Positions 47,050 through 60,700 of a stretch of 64,000 bases of DNA are shown piece after piece. Source of the stretch: Crossaster papposus (taxonomy: Eukaryota > Echinodermata > Asteroidea > Velatida > Solasteridae); the NCBI GenBank assembly GCA_037893245.1, contig JBAIAA010000030.1, forward strand, positions 558,001 through 622,000. Direction: 5' to 3'. The stretch's first letter is position 1. Every line of letters starts with the position of its first letter. A program made the translations under genes and the position numbers. The notes below the pieces were generated by a model. The model was not told where the DNA came from, did no database searches, and saw only the letters and a list, made by a program, of their open reading frames with translations.

Positions 47050-50000
47050 AAATACTAACAAAGCATGCCCCGGGTCAAATTGCTAATTTTGCCATTCCTG
47101 GAGGCCCCCCTCTATCTCCTAACACCCAGCCCCTTCCCGGGGCATGCTTTCCTTCATGCCCTTATTTGTGGGCGGGGATTGTGTGCACAAACCTATGGCG
47201 AATTTGAAACGCGTGTGTTAACGTTACAATTTTCAGAAAATCGAAATAAAATACTAACAAAGCATGCCCCGGGTCAAATTGCTAATTTTGCCATTCCTGG
47301 AGGCCCCCCTCTATCCCCTAACACCCAGCCCCTTCCCGGGGCATGCTTTCCTTCATGCCCTTATTTGTGGGCGGAGATTGTGTGCACAAACCTATGGCGA
47401 ATTTGAAACGCGTGTGTTAACGTTAAAATTTTAAGAAAATCGAAATAAAATACTAACAAAGCATGCCCCGGGTCAAATTGCTAATGTTGCCATTCCTGGA
47501 GGCCCCCCTCTATCTCCTAACACCCAGCCCCTTCCCGGGGCATGCTTTCCTTCATGCCCTTATTTGTGGGCGGGGATTGTGTGCACAAACCTATGGCGAA
47601 TTTGAAACGCGTGTGTTAACGTTACAATTTTCAGAAAATCGAAATAAAATACTAACAAAGCATGCCCCGGGTCAAATTGCTAATTTTGCCATTCCTGGAG
47701 GACCCCTCTATCTCCTAACACCCAGCCCCTTCCCGGGGCATGCTTTCCTTCATGCCCTTATTTGTGGGCGGGGATTGTGTGCACAAACCTATGGCGAATT
47801 TGAAACGCGTGTGTTAACGTTAAAATTTTAAGAAAATCGAACTAAAATACTAACAAAGCATGCCCCGGGTCAAATTGCTAATTTTGCCATTCCTGGAGGC
47901 CCCCCTCTATCTCCTAACACCCAGCCCCTTCCCGGGGCATGCTTTCCTTCATGCCCTTATTTGTGGGCGGGGATTGTGTGCACAAACCTATGGCAAATTT
48001 GAAACGCGTGTGTTAACGTTAAAATGTACAGAAAATCGAAATAAAATACTAACAAAGCATGCCCCGGGTCAAATTGCTAATTTTGCCATTCCTGGAGGCC
48101 CCCCTCTATCTCCTAACACCCAGCCCCTTCCCGGGGCATGCTTTCCTTCATGCCCTTATTTGTGGGCGGGGATTGTGTGCACAAACCTATGGCGAATTTG
48201 AAACGCGTGTGTTAACGTTAACATTTTCAGAAAATCGAAATAAAATACTAACAAAGCATGCCCCGGGTCAAATTGCTAATTTTGCCATTCCTGGAGGCCC
48301 CCATCTATCTCCTAACACCCAGCCCCTTCCCGGGGCATGCTTTCCTTCATGCCCTTATTTGTGGGCGGGGATTGTGTGCACAAACCTATGGCGAATTTGA
48401 AACGCGTGTGTTAACGTTACAATTTTCAGAAAATCAAAATAAAATACTAACAAAGCATGCCCCGGGTCAAATTGCTAATTTTGCCATTCCTGGAGGCCCC
48501 CCTCTATCTCCTAACACCCAGCCCCTTCCCGGGGCATGCTTTCCTTCATGCCCTTATTTGTGGGCGGGGATTGTGTGCACAAACCTATGGCGAATTTAAA
48601 ACGCGTGGGTTAACGTTAAAATTTTAAGAAAATCGAACTAAAATACTAACAAAGCATGCCCCGGGTCAAATTGCTAATTTTGCCATTCCTGGAGGCCCCC
48701 CTCTATTTCCTAACACCCAGCCCCTTCCCGGGGCATGCTTTCCTTCATGCCCTTATTTGTGGGCGGGGATTGTGTGCACAAACCTATGGCGAATTTGAAA
48801 CGCGTGTGTTAACGTTACAATTTTCAGAAAATCGAAATAAAATACTAACAAAGCATGCCCCGGGTCAAATTGCTAATTTTGCCATTCCTGGAGGACCCCT
48901 CTATCTCCTAACACCCAGCCCCTTCCCGGGGCATGCTTTCCTTCATGCCCTTATTTGTGGGCGGGGATTGTGTGCACAAACCTATGGCGAATTTGAAACG
49001 CGTGTGTTAACGTTAAAATTTTAAGAAAATCGAACTAAAATACTAACAAAGCATGCCCCGGGTCAAATTGCTAATTTTGCCATTCCTGGAGGCCCCCCTC
49101 TATCTCCTAATACCCAGCCCCTTCCCGGGGCATGCTTTCCTTCATGCCCTTATTTGTGGGCGGGGATTGTGTGCACAAACCTATGGCAAATTTGAAACGC
49201 GTGTGTTAACGTTAAAATGTACAGAAAATCGAAATAAAATACTAACAAAGCATGCCCCGGGTCAAATTGCTAATTTTGCTATTTCTGGAGGCCCCCCCTC
49301 TATCTCCTAACACCCAGCCCCTTCCCGGGGCATGCTTTCCTTCATGCCCTTATTTGTGGGCGGGGATTGTGTGCACAAACCTATGGCGAATTTGAAACGC
49401 GTGTGTTAACGTTACAATTTTCAGAAAATCAAAATAAAATACTAACAAAGCATGCCCCGGGTCAAATTGCTAATTTTGCCATTCCTGGAGGCCCCCCTCT
49501 ATCTCCTAACACCCAGCCCCTTCCCGGGGCATGCTTTCCTTCATGCCCTTATTTGTGGGCGGGGATTGTGTGCACAAACCTATGGCGAATTTGAAACGCG
49601 TGTGTTAACGTTACAATTTTCAGAAAATCGAAATAAAATACTAACAAAGCATGCCCCGGGTCAAATTGCTAATTTTGCCATTCCTGGAGGCCCCCCTCTA
49701 TCCCCTAACACCCAGCCCCTTCCCGGGGCATGCTTTCCTTCATGCCCTTATTTGTGGGCGGAGATTGTGTGCACAAACCTATGGCGAATTTGAAACGCGT
49801 GTGTTAACGTTAAAATTTTAAGAAAATCGAAATAAAATACTAACAAAGCATGCCCCGGGTCAAATTGCTAATGTTGCCATTCCTGGAGGCCCCCCTCTAT
49901 CTCCTAACACCCAGCCCCTTCCCGGGGCATGCTTTCCTTCATGCCCTTATTTGTGGGCGGGGATTGTGTGCACAAACCTATGGCGAATTTGAAACGCGTG

Positions 50001-53000
50001 TGTTAACGTTACAATTTTCAGAAAATCGAAATAAAATACTAACAAAGCATGCCCCGGGTCAAATTGCTAATTTTGCCATTCCTGGAGGACCCCTCTATCT
50101 CCTAACACCCAGCCCCTTCCCGGGGCATGCTTTCCTTCATGCCCTTATTTGTGGGCGGGGATTGTGTGCACAAACCTATGGCGAATTTGAAACGCGTGTG
50201 TTAACGTTAAAATTTTAAGAAAATCGAACTAAAATACTAACAAAGCATGCCCCGGGTCAAATTGCTAATTTTGCCATTCCTGGAGGCCCCCCTCTATCTC
50301 CTAACACCCAGCCCCTTCCCGGGGCATGCTTTCCTTCATGCCCTTATTTGTGGGCGGGGATTGTGTGCACAAACCTATGGCAAATTTGAAACGCGTGTGT
50401 TAACGTTAAAATGTACAGAAAATCGAAATAAAATACTAACAAAGCATGCCCCGGGTCAAATTGCTAATTTTGCCATTCCTGGAGGCCCCCCTCTATCTCC
50501 TAACACCCAGCCCCTTCCCGGGGCATGCTTTCCTTCATGCCCTTATTTGTGGGCGGGGATTGTGTGCACAAACCTATGGCGAATTTGAAACGCGTGTGTT
50601 AACGTTAACATTTTCAGAAAATCGAAATAAAATACTAACAAAGCATGCCCCGGGTCAAATTGCTAATTTTGCCATTCCTGGAGGCCCCCATCTATCTCCT
50701 AACACCCAGCCCCTTCCCGGGGCATGCTTTCCTTCATGCCCTTATTTGTGGGCGGGGATTGTGTGCACAAACCTATGGCGAATTTGAAACGCGTGTGTTA
50801 ACGTTACAATTTTCAGAAAATCAAAATAAAATACTAACAAAGCATGCCCCGGGTCAAATTGCTAATTTTGCCATTCCTGGAGGCCCCCCTCTATCTCCTA
50901 ACACCCAGCCCCTTCCCGGGGCATGCTTTCCTTCATGCCCTTATTTGTGGGCGGGGATTGTGTGCACAAACCTATGGCGAATTTAAAACGCGTGGGTTAA
51001 CGTTAAAATTTTAAGAAAATCGAACTAAAATACTAACAAAGCATGCCCCGGGTCAAATTGCTAATTTTGCCATTCCTGGAGGCCCCCCTCTATTTCCTAA
51101 CACCCAGCCCCTTCCCGGGGCATGCTTTCCTTCATGCCCTTATTTGTGGGCGGGGATTGTGTGCACAAACCTATGGCGAATTTGAAACGCGTGTGTTAAC
51201 GTTACAATTTTCAGAAAATCGAAATAAAATACTAACAAAGCATGCCCCGGGTCAAATTGCTAATTTTGCCATTCCTGGAGGACCCCTCTATCTCCTAACA
51301 CCCAGCCCCTTCCCGGGGCATGCTTTCCTTCATGCCCTTATTTGTGGGCGGGGATTGTGTGCACAAACCTATGGCGAATTTGAAACGCGTGTGTTAACGT
51401 TAAAATTTTAAGAAAATCGAACTAAAATACTAACAAAGCATGCCCCGGGTCAAATTGCTAATTTTGCCATTCCTGGAGGCCCCCCTCTATCTCCTAATAC
51501 CCAGCCCCTTCCCGGGGCATGCTTTCCTTCATGCCCTTATTTGTGGGCGGGGATTGTGTGCACAAACCTATGGCAAATTTGAAACGCGTGTGTTAACGTT
51601 AAAATGTACAGAAAATCGAAATAAAATACTAACAAAGCATGCCCCGGGTCAAATTGCTAATTTTGCTATTTCTGGAGGCCCCCCCTCTATCTCCTAACAC
51701 CCAGCCCCTTCCCGGGGCATGCTTTCCTTCATGCCCTTATTTGTGGGCGGGGATTGTGTGCACAAACCTATGGCGAATTTGAAACGCGTGTGTTAACGTT
51801 ACAATTTTCAGAAAATCAAAATAAAATACTAACAAAGCATGCCCCGGGTCAAATTGCTAATTTTGCCATTCCTGGAGGCCCCCCTCTATCTCCTAACACC
51901 CAGCCCCTTCCCGGGGCATGCTTTCCTTCATGCCCTTATTTGTGGGCGGGGATTGTGTGCACAAACCTATGGCGAATTTGAAACGCGTGGGTTAACGTTA
52001 ACATTTTAAGAAAATCTAACTAAAATACTAACAAAGCATGCCCCGGGTCAAATTGCTAATTTTGCCATTCCTGGAGGCCCCCCTCTATCTCCTAACACCC
52101 AGCCCCTTCCCGGGGCATGCTTTCCTTCATGCTCTTATTTGTGGGCGGGGATTGTGTGCACAAACCTATGGCGAATTTGAAACGCGTGTGTTAACGTTAA
52201 AATGTACAGAAAATCGAAATAAAATACTAACAAAGCATGCCCCGGGTCAAATTGCTAATTTTGCCATTCCTGGAGGCCCCCCTCTATCTCCTAACACCCA
52301 GCCCCTTCCCGGGGCATGCTTTCCTTCATGCCCTTATTTGTGGGCGGGGATTGTGTGCACAAACCTATGGCAAATTTGAAACGCGTGTGTTAACGTTAAA
52401 ATGTACAGAAAATCGAAATAAAATACTAACAAAGCATGCCCCGGGTCAAATTGCTAATTTTGCCATTCCTGGAGGCCCCCCTCTATCTCCTAACACCCAG
52501 CCCCTTCCCGGGGCATGCTTTCCTTCATGCCCTTATTTGTGGGCGGGGATTGTGTGCACAAACCTATGGCGAATTTGAAACGCGTGTGTTAACGTTAACA
52601 TTTTCAGAAAATCGAAATAAAATACTAACAAAGCATGCCCCGGGTCAAATTGCTAATTTTGCCATTCCTGGAGGCCCCCATCTATCTCCTAACACCCAGC
52701 CCCTTCCCGGGGCATGCTTTCCTTCATGCCCTTATTTGTGGGCGGGGATTGTGTGCACAAACCTATGGCGAATTTGAAACGCGTGTGTTAACGTTACAAT
52801 TTTCAGAAAATCAAAATAAAATACTAACAAAGCATGCCCCGGGTCAAATTGCTAATTTTGCCATTCCTGGAGGCCCCCCTCTATCTCCTAACACCCAGCC
52901 CCTTCCCGGGGCATGCTTTCCTTCATGCCCTTATTTGTGGGCGGGGATTGTGTGCACAAACCTATTGCGAATTTAAAACGCGTGGGTTAACGTTAAAATT

Positions 53001-53640
53001 TTAAGAAAATCGAACTAAAATACTAACAAAGCATGCCCCGGGTCAAATTGCTAATTTTGCCATTCCTGGAGGCCCCCCTCTATTTCCTAACACCCAGCCC
53101 CTTCCCGGGGCATGCTTTCCTTCATGCCCTTATTTGTGGGCGGGGATTGTGTGCACAAACCTATGGCGAATTTGAAACGCGTGTGTTAACGTTACAATTT
53201 TCAGAAAATCGAAATAAAATACTAACAAAGCATGCCCCGGGTCAAATTGCTAATTTTGCCATTCCTGGAGGACCCCTCTATCTCCTAACACCCAGCCCCT
53301 TCCCGGGGCATGCTTTCCTTCATGCCCTTATTTGTGGGCGGGGATTGTGTGCACAAACCTATGGCGAATTTGAAACGCGTGTGTTAACGTTAAAATTTTA
53401 AGAAAATCGAACTAAAATACTAACAAAGCATGCCCCGGGTCAAATTGCTAATTTTGCCATTCCTGGAGGCCCCCCTCTATCTCCTAATACCCAGCCCCTT
53501 CCCGGGGCATGCTTTCCTTCATGCCCTTATTTGTGGGCGGGGATTGTGTGCACAAACCTATGGCAAATTTGAAACGCGTGTGTTAACGTTAAAATGTACA
53601 GAAAATCGAAATAAAATACTAACAAAGCATGCCCCGGGTC
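47050..53640. repeat. Higher-order duplication, 12-monomer period (2,387 bp) plus a 10-monomer partial copy
   Basis: From about 47050 to 49590 the sequence repeats at an offset of 2,387 bp (to about 51977). Markers 50247, 50446, 50645, 51043 and 51440 recur again at an offset of 1,990 bp (52237 to 53430). Shared variants include GTGGGCGGAGATTG, CGCGTGGGTTAACG, CCCCCATCTATC and CCTAATACCC. The change of period between successive copies indicates deletion or addition of whole monomers between rounds. Confidence 0.8.
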
Positions 53641-54799
53641 AAATTGCTAATTTTGCCATTCCTGGAGGCCCCCCTCTATCTCCTAACACCCAGCCCCTTC
53701 CCGGGGCATGCTTTCCTTCATGCCCTTATTTGTGGGCGGGGATTGTGTGCACAAACCTATGGCGAATTTGAAACGCGTGTGTTAACGTTAACATTTTCAG
53801 AAAATCGAAATAAAATACTAACAAAGCATGCCCCGGGTCAAATTGCTAATTTTGCCATTTCTGGAGGCCCCCCCTCTATCTCCTAACACCCAGCCCCTTC
53901 CCGGGGCATGCTTTCCTTCATGCCCTTATTTGTGGGCGGGGATTGTGTGCACAAACCTATGGCGAATTTGAAACGCGTGTGTTAACGTTACAATTTTCAG
54001 AAAATCAAAATAAAATACTAACAAAGCATGCCCCGGGTCAAATTGCTAATTTTGCCATTCCTGGAGGCCCCCCTCTATCTCCTAACACCCAGCCCCTTCC
54101 CGGGGCATGCTTTCCTTCATGCCCTTATTTGTGGGCGGGGATTGTGTGCACAAACCTATGGCGAATTTGAAACGCGTGGGTTAACGTTAACATTTTAAGA
54201 AAATCTAACTAAAATACTAACAAAGCATGCCCCGGGTCAAATTGCTAATTTTGCCATTCCTGGAGGCCCCCCTCTATCTCCTAACACCCAGCCCCTTCCC
54301 GGGGCATGCTTTCCTTCATGCCCTTATTTGTGGGCGGGGATTGTGTGCACAAACCTATGGCGAATTTGAAACGCGTGTGTTAACGTTAAAATGTACAGAA
54401 AATCGAAATAAAATACTAACAAAGCATGCCCCGGGTCAAATTGCTAATTTTGCCATTCCTGGAGGCCCCCCTCTATCTCCTAACACCCAGCCCCTTCCCG
54501 GGGCATGCTTTCCTTCATGCTCTTATTTGTGGGCGGGGATTGTGTGCACAAACCTATGGCGAATTTGAAACGCGTGTGTTAACGTTAAAATTTTAAGAAA
54601 ATCGAAATAAAATACTAACAAAGCATGCCCCGGGTCAAATTGCTAATTTTGCCATTCCTGGAGGCCCCCCTCTATCTCCTAACACCCAGCCCCTTCCCGG
54701 GGCATGCTTTCCTTCATGCCCTTATTTGTGGGCGGGGATTGTGTGCACAAACCTATGGCGAATTTGAAACGCGTGTGTTAACGTTACAATTTTCAGAAA

Positions 54800-57700
54800 A
54801 TCGAAATAAAATACTAACAAAGCATGCCCCGGGTCAAATTGCTAATTTTGCCATTCCTGGAGGCCCCCCTCTATCTCCTAACACCCAGCCCCTTCCCGGG
54901 GCATGCTTTCCTTCATGCCCTTATTTGTGGGCGGAGATTGTGTGCACAAACCTATGGCGAATTTGAAACGCGTGTGTTAACGTTAAAATTTTAAGAAAAT
55001 CGAAATAAAATACTAACAAAGCATGCCCCGGGTCAAATTGCTAATGTTGCCATTCCTGGAGGCCCCCCTCTATCTCCTAACACCCAGCCCCTTCCCGGGG
55101 CATGCTTACCTTCATGTCCTTATTTGTGGGCGGGGATTGTGTGCACAAACCTATGGCGAATTTGAAACGCGTGTGTTAACGTTACAATTTTCAGAAAATC
55201 GAAATAAAATACTAACAAAGCATGCCCCGGGTCAAATTGCTAATTTTTCCATTCCTGGAGGACCCCTCTATCTCCTAACACCCAGCCCCTTCCCGGGGCA
55301 TGCTTTCCTTCATGCCCGTATTTGTGGGCGGGGATTGTGTGCACAAACCTATGGCGAATTTGAAACGCGTGTGTTAACGTTAAAATGTACAGAAAATCGA
55401 AATAAAATACTAACAAAGCATGCCCCGGGTCAAATTGCTAATTTTGCCATTCCTGGAGGCCCCCCTCTATCTCCTAACACCCAGCCCCTTCCCGGGGCAT
55501 GCTTTCCTTCATGCCCTTATTTGTGGGCGGGGATTGTGTGCACAAACCTATGGCGAATTTGAAACGCGTGTGTTAACGTTAACATTTTCAGAAAATCGAA
55601 ATAAAATACTAACAAAGCATGCCCCGGGTCAAATTGCTAATTTTGCCATTCCTGGAGGCCCCCCTCTATCTCCTAACACCCAGCCCCTTCCCGGGTCATG
55701 CTTTCCTTCATGCCCTTATTTGTGGGCGGGGATTGTGTGCACAAACCTATGGCGAATTTGAAACGCGTGTGTTAACGTTACAATTTTCAGAAAATCAAAA
55801 TAAAATACTAACAAAGCATGCCCCGGGTCAAATTGCTAATTTTGCCATTCCTGGAGGCCCCCCTCTATCTCCTAACACCCAGCCCCTTCCCGGGGCATGC
55901 TTTCCTTCATGCCCTTATTTGTGGGCGGGGATTGTGTGCACAAACCTATGGCGAATTTGAAACGCGTGGGTTAACGTTAAAATTTTAAGAAAATCGAACT
56001 AAAATACTAACAAAGCATGCCCCGGGTCAAATTGCTAATTTTGCCATTCCTGGAGGCCCCCCTCTATCTCCTAACACCCAGCCCCTTCCCGGGGCATGCT
56101 TTCCTTCATGCCCTTATTTGTGGGCGGGGATTGTGTGCACAAACCTATGGCGAATTTGAAACGCGTGTGTTAACGTTAACCTTTTCAGAACATCGAAATA
56201 AAATACTAACAAAGCATGCCCCGGGTCAAATTGTTAATGTTGCCATTCCTGGAGGCCCCCCTCTATCTCCTAACACCCAGCCCCTTCCCGGGGCATGCTT
56301 TCCTTCATGCCCTTATTTGTGGGCGGGGATTGTGTGCACAAACCTATGGCGAATTTGAAACGCGTGTGTTAACGTTACAATTTTCAGAAAATCGAAATAA
56401 AATACTAACAAAGCATGCCCCGGGTCAAATTGCTAATTTTGCCATTCCTGGAGGCCCCCCTCTATCTCCTAACACCCAGCCCCTTCCCGGGGCATGCTTT
56501 CCTTCATGCCCTTATTTGTGGGCGGAGATTGTGTGCACAAACCTATGGCGAATTTGAAACGCGTGTGTTAACGTTAAAATTTTAAGAAAATCGAAATAAA
56601 ATACTAACAAAGCATGCCCCGGGTCAAATTGCTAATGTTGCCATTCCTGGAGGCCCCCCTCTATCTCCTAACACCCAGCCCCTTCCCGGGGCATGCTTAC
56701 CTTCATGTCCTTATTTGTGGGCGGGGATTGTGTGCACAAACCTATGGCGAATTTGAAACGCGTGTGTTAGCGTTACAATTTTCAGAAAATCGAAATAAAA
56801 TACTAACAAAGCATGCCCCGGGTCAAATTGCTAATTTTTCCATTCCTGGAGGACCCCTCTATCTCCTAACACCCAGCCCCTTCCCGGGGCATGCTTTCCT
56901 TCATGCCCTTATTTGTGGGCGGGGATTGTGTGCACAAACCTATGGCGAATTTGAAACGCGTGTGTTAACGTTAAAATGTACAGAAAATCGAAATAAAATA
57001 CTAACAAAGCATGCCCCGGGTCAAATTGCTAATTTTGCCATTCCTGGAGGCCCCCCTCTATATCCTAACACCCAGCCCCTTCCCGGGGCATGCTTTCCTT
57101 CATGCCCTTATTTGTGGGCGGGGATTGTGTGCACAAACCTATGGCGAATTTGAAACGCGTGTGTTAACGTTAACATTTTCAGAAAATCGAAATAAAATAC
57201 TAACAAAGCATGCCCCGGGTCAAATTGCTAATTTTGCCATTCCTGGAGGCCCCCCTCTATCTCCTAACACCCAGCCCCTTCCCGGGGCATGCTTTCCTTC
57301 ATGCCCTTATTTGTGGGCGGGGATTGTGTGCACAAACCTATGGCGAATTTGAAACGCGTGTGTTAACGTTACAATTTTCAGAAAATCAAAATAAAATACT
57401 AACAAAGCATGCCCCGGGTCAAATTGCTAATTTTTCCATTCCTGGAGGCCCCCCTCTATCTCCTAACACCCAGCCCCTTCCCGGGGCATGCTTACCTTCA
57501 TGTCCTTATTTGTGGGCGGGGGTTGTGTGCACAAACCTATGGCGAATTTGAAACGCGTGTGTTAACGTTACAATTTTCAGAAAATCGAAATAAAATACTA
57601 ACAAAGCATGCCCCGGGTCAAATTGCTAATTTTTCCATTCCTGGAGGACCCCTCTATCTCCTAACACCCAGCCCCTTCCCGGGGCATGCTTTCCTTCATG

Positions 57701-60700
57701 CCCTTATTTGTGGGCGGGGATTGTGTGCACAAACCTATGGCGAATTTGAAACGCGTGTGTTAACGTTAAAATGTACAGAAAATCGAAATAAAATACTAAC
57801 AAAGCATGCCCCGGGTCAAATTGCTAATTTTGCCATTCCTGGAGGCCCCCCTCTATCTCCTAACACCCAGCCCCTTCCCGGGGCATGCTTTCCTTCATGC
57901 CCTTATTTGTGGGCGGGGATTGTGTGCACAAACCTATGGCGAATTTGAAACGCGTGTGTTAACGTTAACATTTTCAGAAAATCGAAATAAAATACTAACA
58001 AAGCATGCCCCGGGTCAAATTGCTAATTTTGCCATTCCTGGAGGCCCCCCTCTATCTCCTAACACCCAGCCCCTTCCCGGGGCATGCTTTCCTTCATGCC
58101 CTTATTTGTGGGCGGGGATTGTGTGCACAAACCTATGGCGAATTTGAAACGCGTGTGTTAGCGTTACAATTTTCAGAAAATCGAAATAAAATACTAACAA
58201 AGCATGCCCCGGGTCAAATTGCTAATTTTTCCATTCCTGGAGGACCCCTCTATCTCCTAACACCCAGCCCCTTCCCGGGGCATGCTTTCCTTCATGCCCT
58301 TATTTGTGGGCGGGGATTGTGTGCACAAACCTATGGCGAATTTGAAACGCGTGTGTTAACGTTAAAATGTACAGAAAATCGAAATAAAATACTAACAAAG
58401 CATGCCCCGGGTCAAATTGCTAATTTTGCCATTCCTGGAGGCCCCCCTCTATATCCTAACACCCAGCCCCTTCCCGGGGCATGCTTTCCTTCATGCCCTT
58501 ATTTGTGGGCGGGGATTGTGTGCACAAACCTATGGCGAATTTGAAACGCGTGTGTTAACGTTAACATTTTCAGAAAATCGAAATAAAATACTAACAAAGC
58601 ATGCCCCGGGTCAAATTGCTAATTTTGCCATTCCTGGAGGCCCCCCTCTATCTCCTAACACCCAGCCCCTTCCCGGGGCATGCTTTCCTTCATGCCCTTA
58701 TTTGTGGGCGGGGATTGTGTGCACAAACCTATGGCGAATTTGAAACGCGTGTGTTAACGTTACAATTTTCAGAAAATCAAAATAAAATACTAACAAAGCA
58801 TGCCCCGGGTCAAATTGCTAATTTTTCCATTCCTGGAGGCCCCCCTCTATCTCCTAACACCCAGCCCCTTCCCGGGGCATGCTTACCTTCATGTCCTTAT
58901 TTGTGGGCGGGGATTGTGTGCACAAACCTATGGCGAATTTGAAACGCGTGTGTTAACGTTACAATTTTCAGAAAATCGAAATAAAATACTAACAAAGCAT
59001 GCCCCGGGTCAAATTGCTAATTTTTCCATTCCTGGAGGACCCCTCTATCTCCTAACACCCAGCCCCTTCCCGGGGCATGCTTTCCTTCATGCCCTTATTT
59101 GTGGGCGGGGATTGTGTGCACAAACCTATGGCGAATTTGAAACGCGTGTGTTAACGTTAAAATGTACAGAAAATCGAAATAAAATACTAACAAAGCATGC
59201 CCCGGGTCAAATTGCTAATTTTGCCATTCCTGGAGGCCCCCCTCTATCTCCTAACACCCAGCCCCTTCCCGGGGCATGCTTTCCTTCATGCCCTTATTTG
59301 TGGGCGGGGATTGTGTGCACAAACCTATGGCGAATTTGAAACGCGTGTGTTAACGTTAACATTTTCAGAAAATCGAAATAAAATACTAACAAAGCATGCC
59401 CCGGGTCAAATTGCTAATTTTGCCATTCCTGGAGGCCCCCCTCTATCTCCTAACACCCAGCCCCTTCCCGGGGCATGCTTTCCTTCATGCCCTTATTTGT
59501 GGGCGGGGATTGTGTGCACAAACCTATGGCGAATTTGAAACGCGTGTGTTAACGTTACAATTTTCAGAAAATCAAAATAAAATACTAACAAAGCATGCCC
59601 CGGGTCAAATTGCTAATTTTTCCATTCCTGGAGGCCCCCCTCTATCTCCTAACACCCAGCCCCTTCCCGGGGCATGCTTTCCTTCATGCCCTTATTTGTG
59701 GGCGGGGATTGTGTGCACAAACCTATATCGAATTTGAAACGCGTGGGTAAACGTTAAAATTTTAAGAAAATCGAACTAAAATACTAACAAAGCATGCCCA
59801 GGGTCAAATTGCTAATTTTGCCATTCCTGGAGGCCCCCCTCTATCTCCTAACACCCAGCCCCTTCCCGGGGCATGCTTTCCTTCATGCCCTTATTTGTGG
59901 GCGGGGATTGTGTGCACAAACCTATGGCGAATTTGAAACGCGTGTGTTAACGTTAAAATGTACAGAAAATCGAAATAAAATACTAACAAAGCATGCCCCG
60001 GGTCAAATTGCTAATTTTGCCATTCCTGGAGGCCCCCCCTCTATCTCCTAACACCCAGCCCCTTCCCGGGGCATGCTTTCCTTCATGCCCTTATTTGTGG
60101 GCGGGGATTGTGTACACAAACCTATGGCGAATTTGAAACGCGTGTGTTAACGTTAACATTTTCAGAAAATCGAAATAAAATACTAACAAAGCATGCCCCG
60201 GGTCAAATTGCTAATTTTGCCATTCCTGGAGGCCCCCCTCTATCTCCTAACACCCAGCCCCTTCCCGGGGCATGCTTTCCTTCATTCCCTTATTTGTGGG
60301 CGGGGATTGTGTGCACAAACCTATGGCGAATTTGAAACGCGTGTGTTAACGTTAACATTTTCAGAACATCGAAATAAAATACTAACAAAGCATGCCCCGG
60401 GTCAAATTGCTAATTTTGCCATTCCTGGAGGCCCCCCTCTATCTCCTAACACCCAGCCCCTTTCCGGGGCATGCTTTCCTTCATGCCCTTATTTGTGGGC
60501 GGAGATTGTGTGCACAAACCTATGGCGAATTTGAAACGCGTGTGTTAACGTTAAAATTTTAAGAAAATCGAAATAAAATACTAACAAAGCATGCCCCGGG
60601 TCAAATTGCTAATGTTGCCATTCCTGGAGGCCCCCCTCTATCTCCTAACACCCAGCCCCTTCCCGGGGCATGCTTTCCTTCATGCCCTTATTTGTGGGCG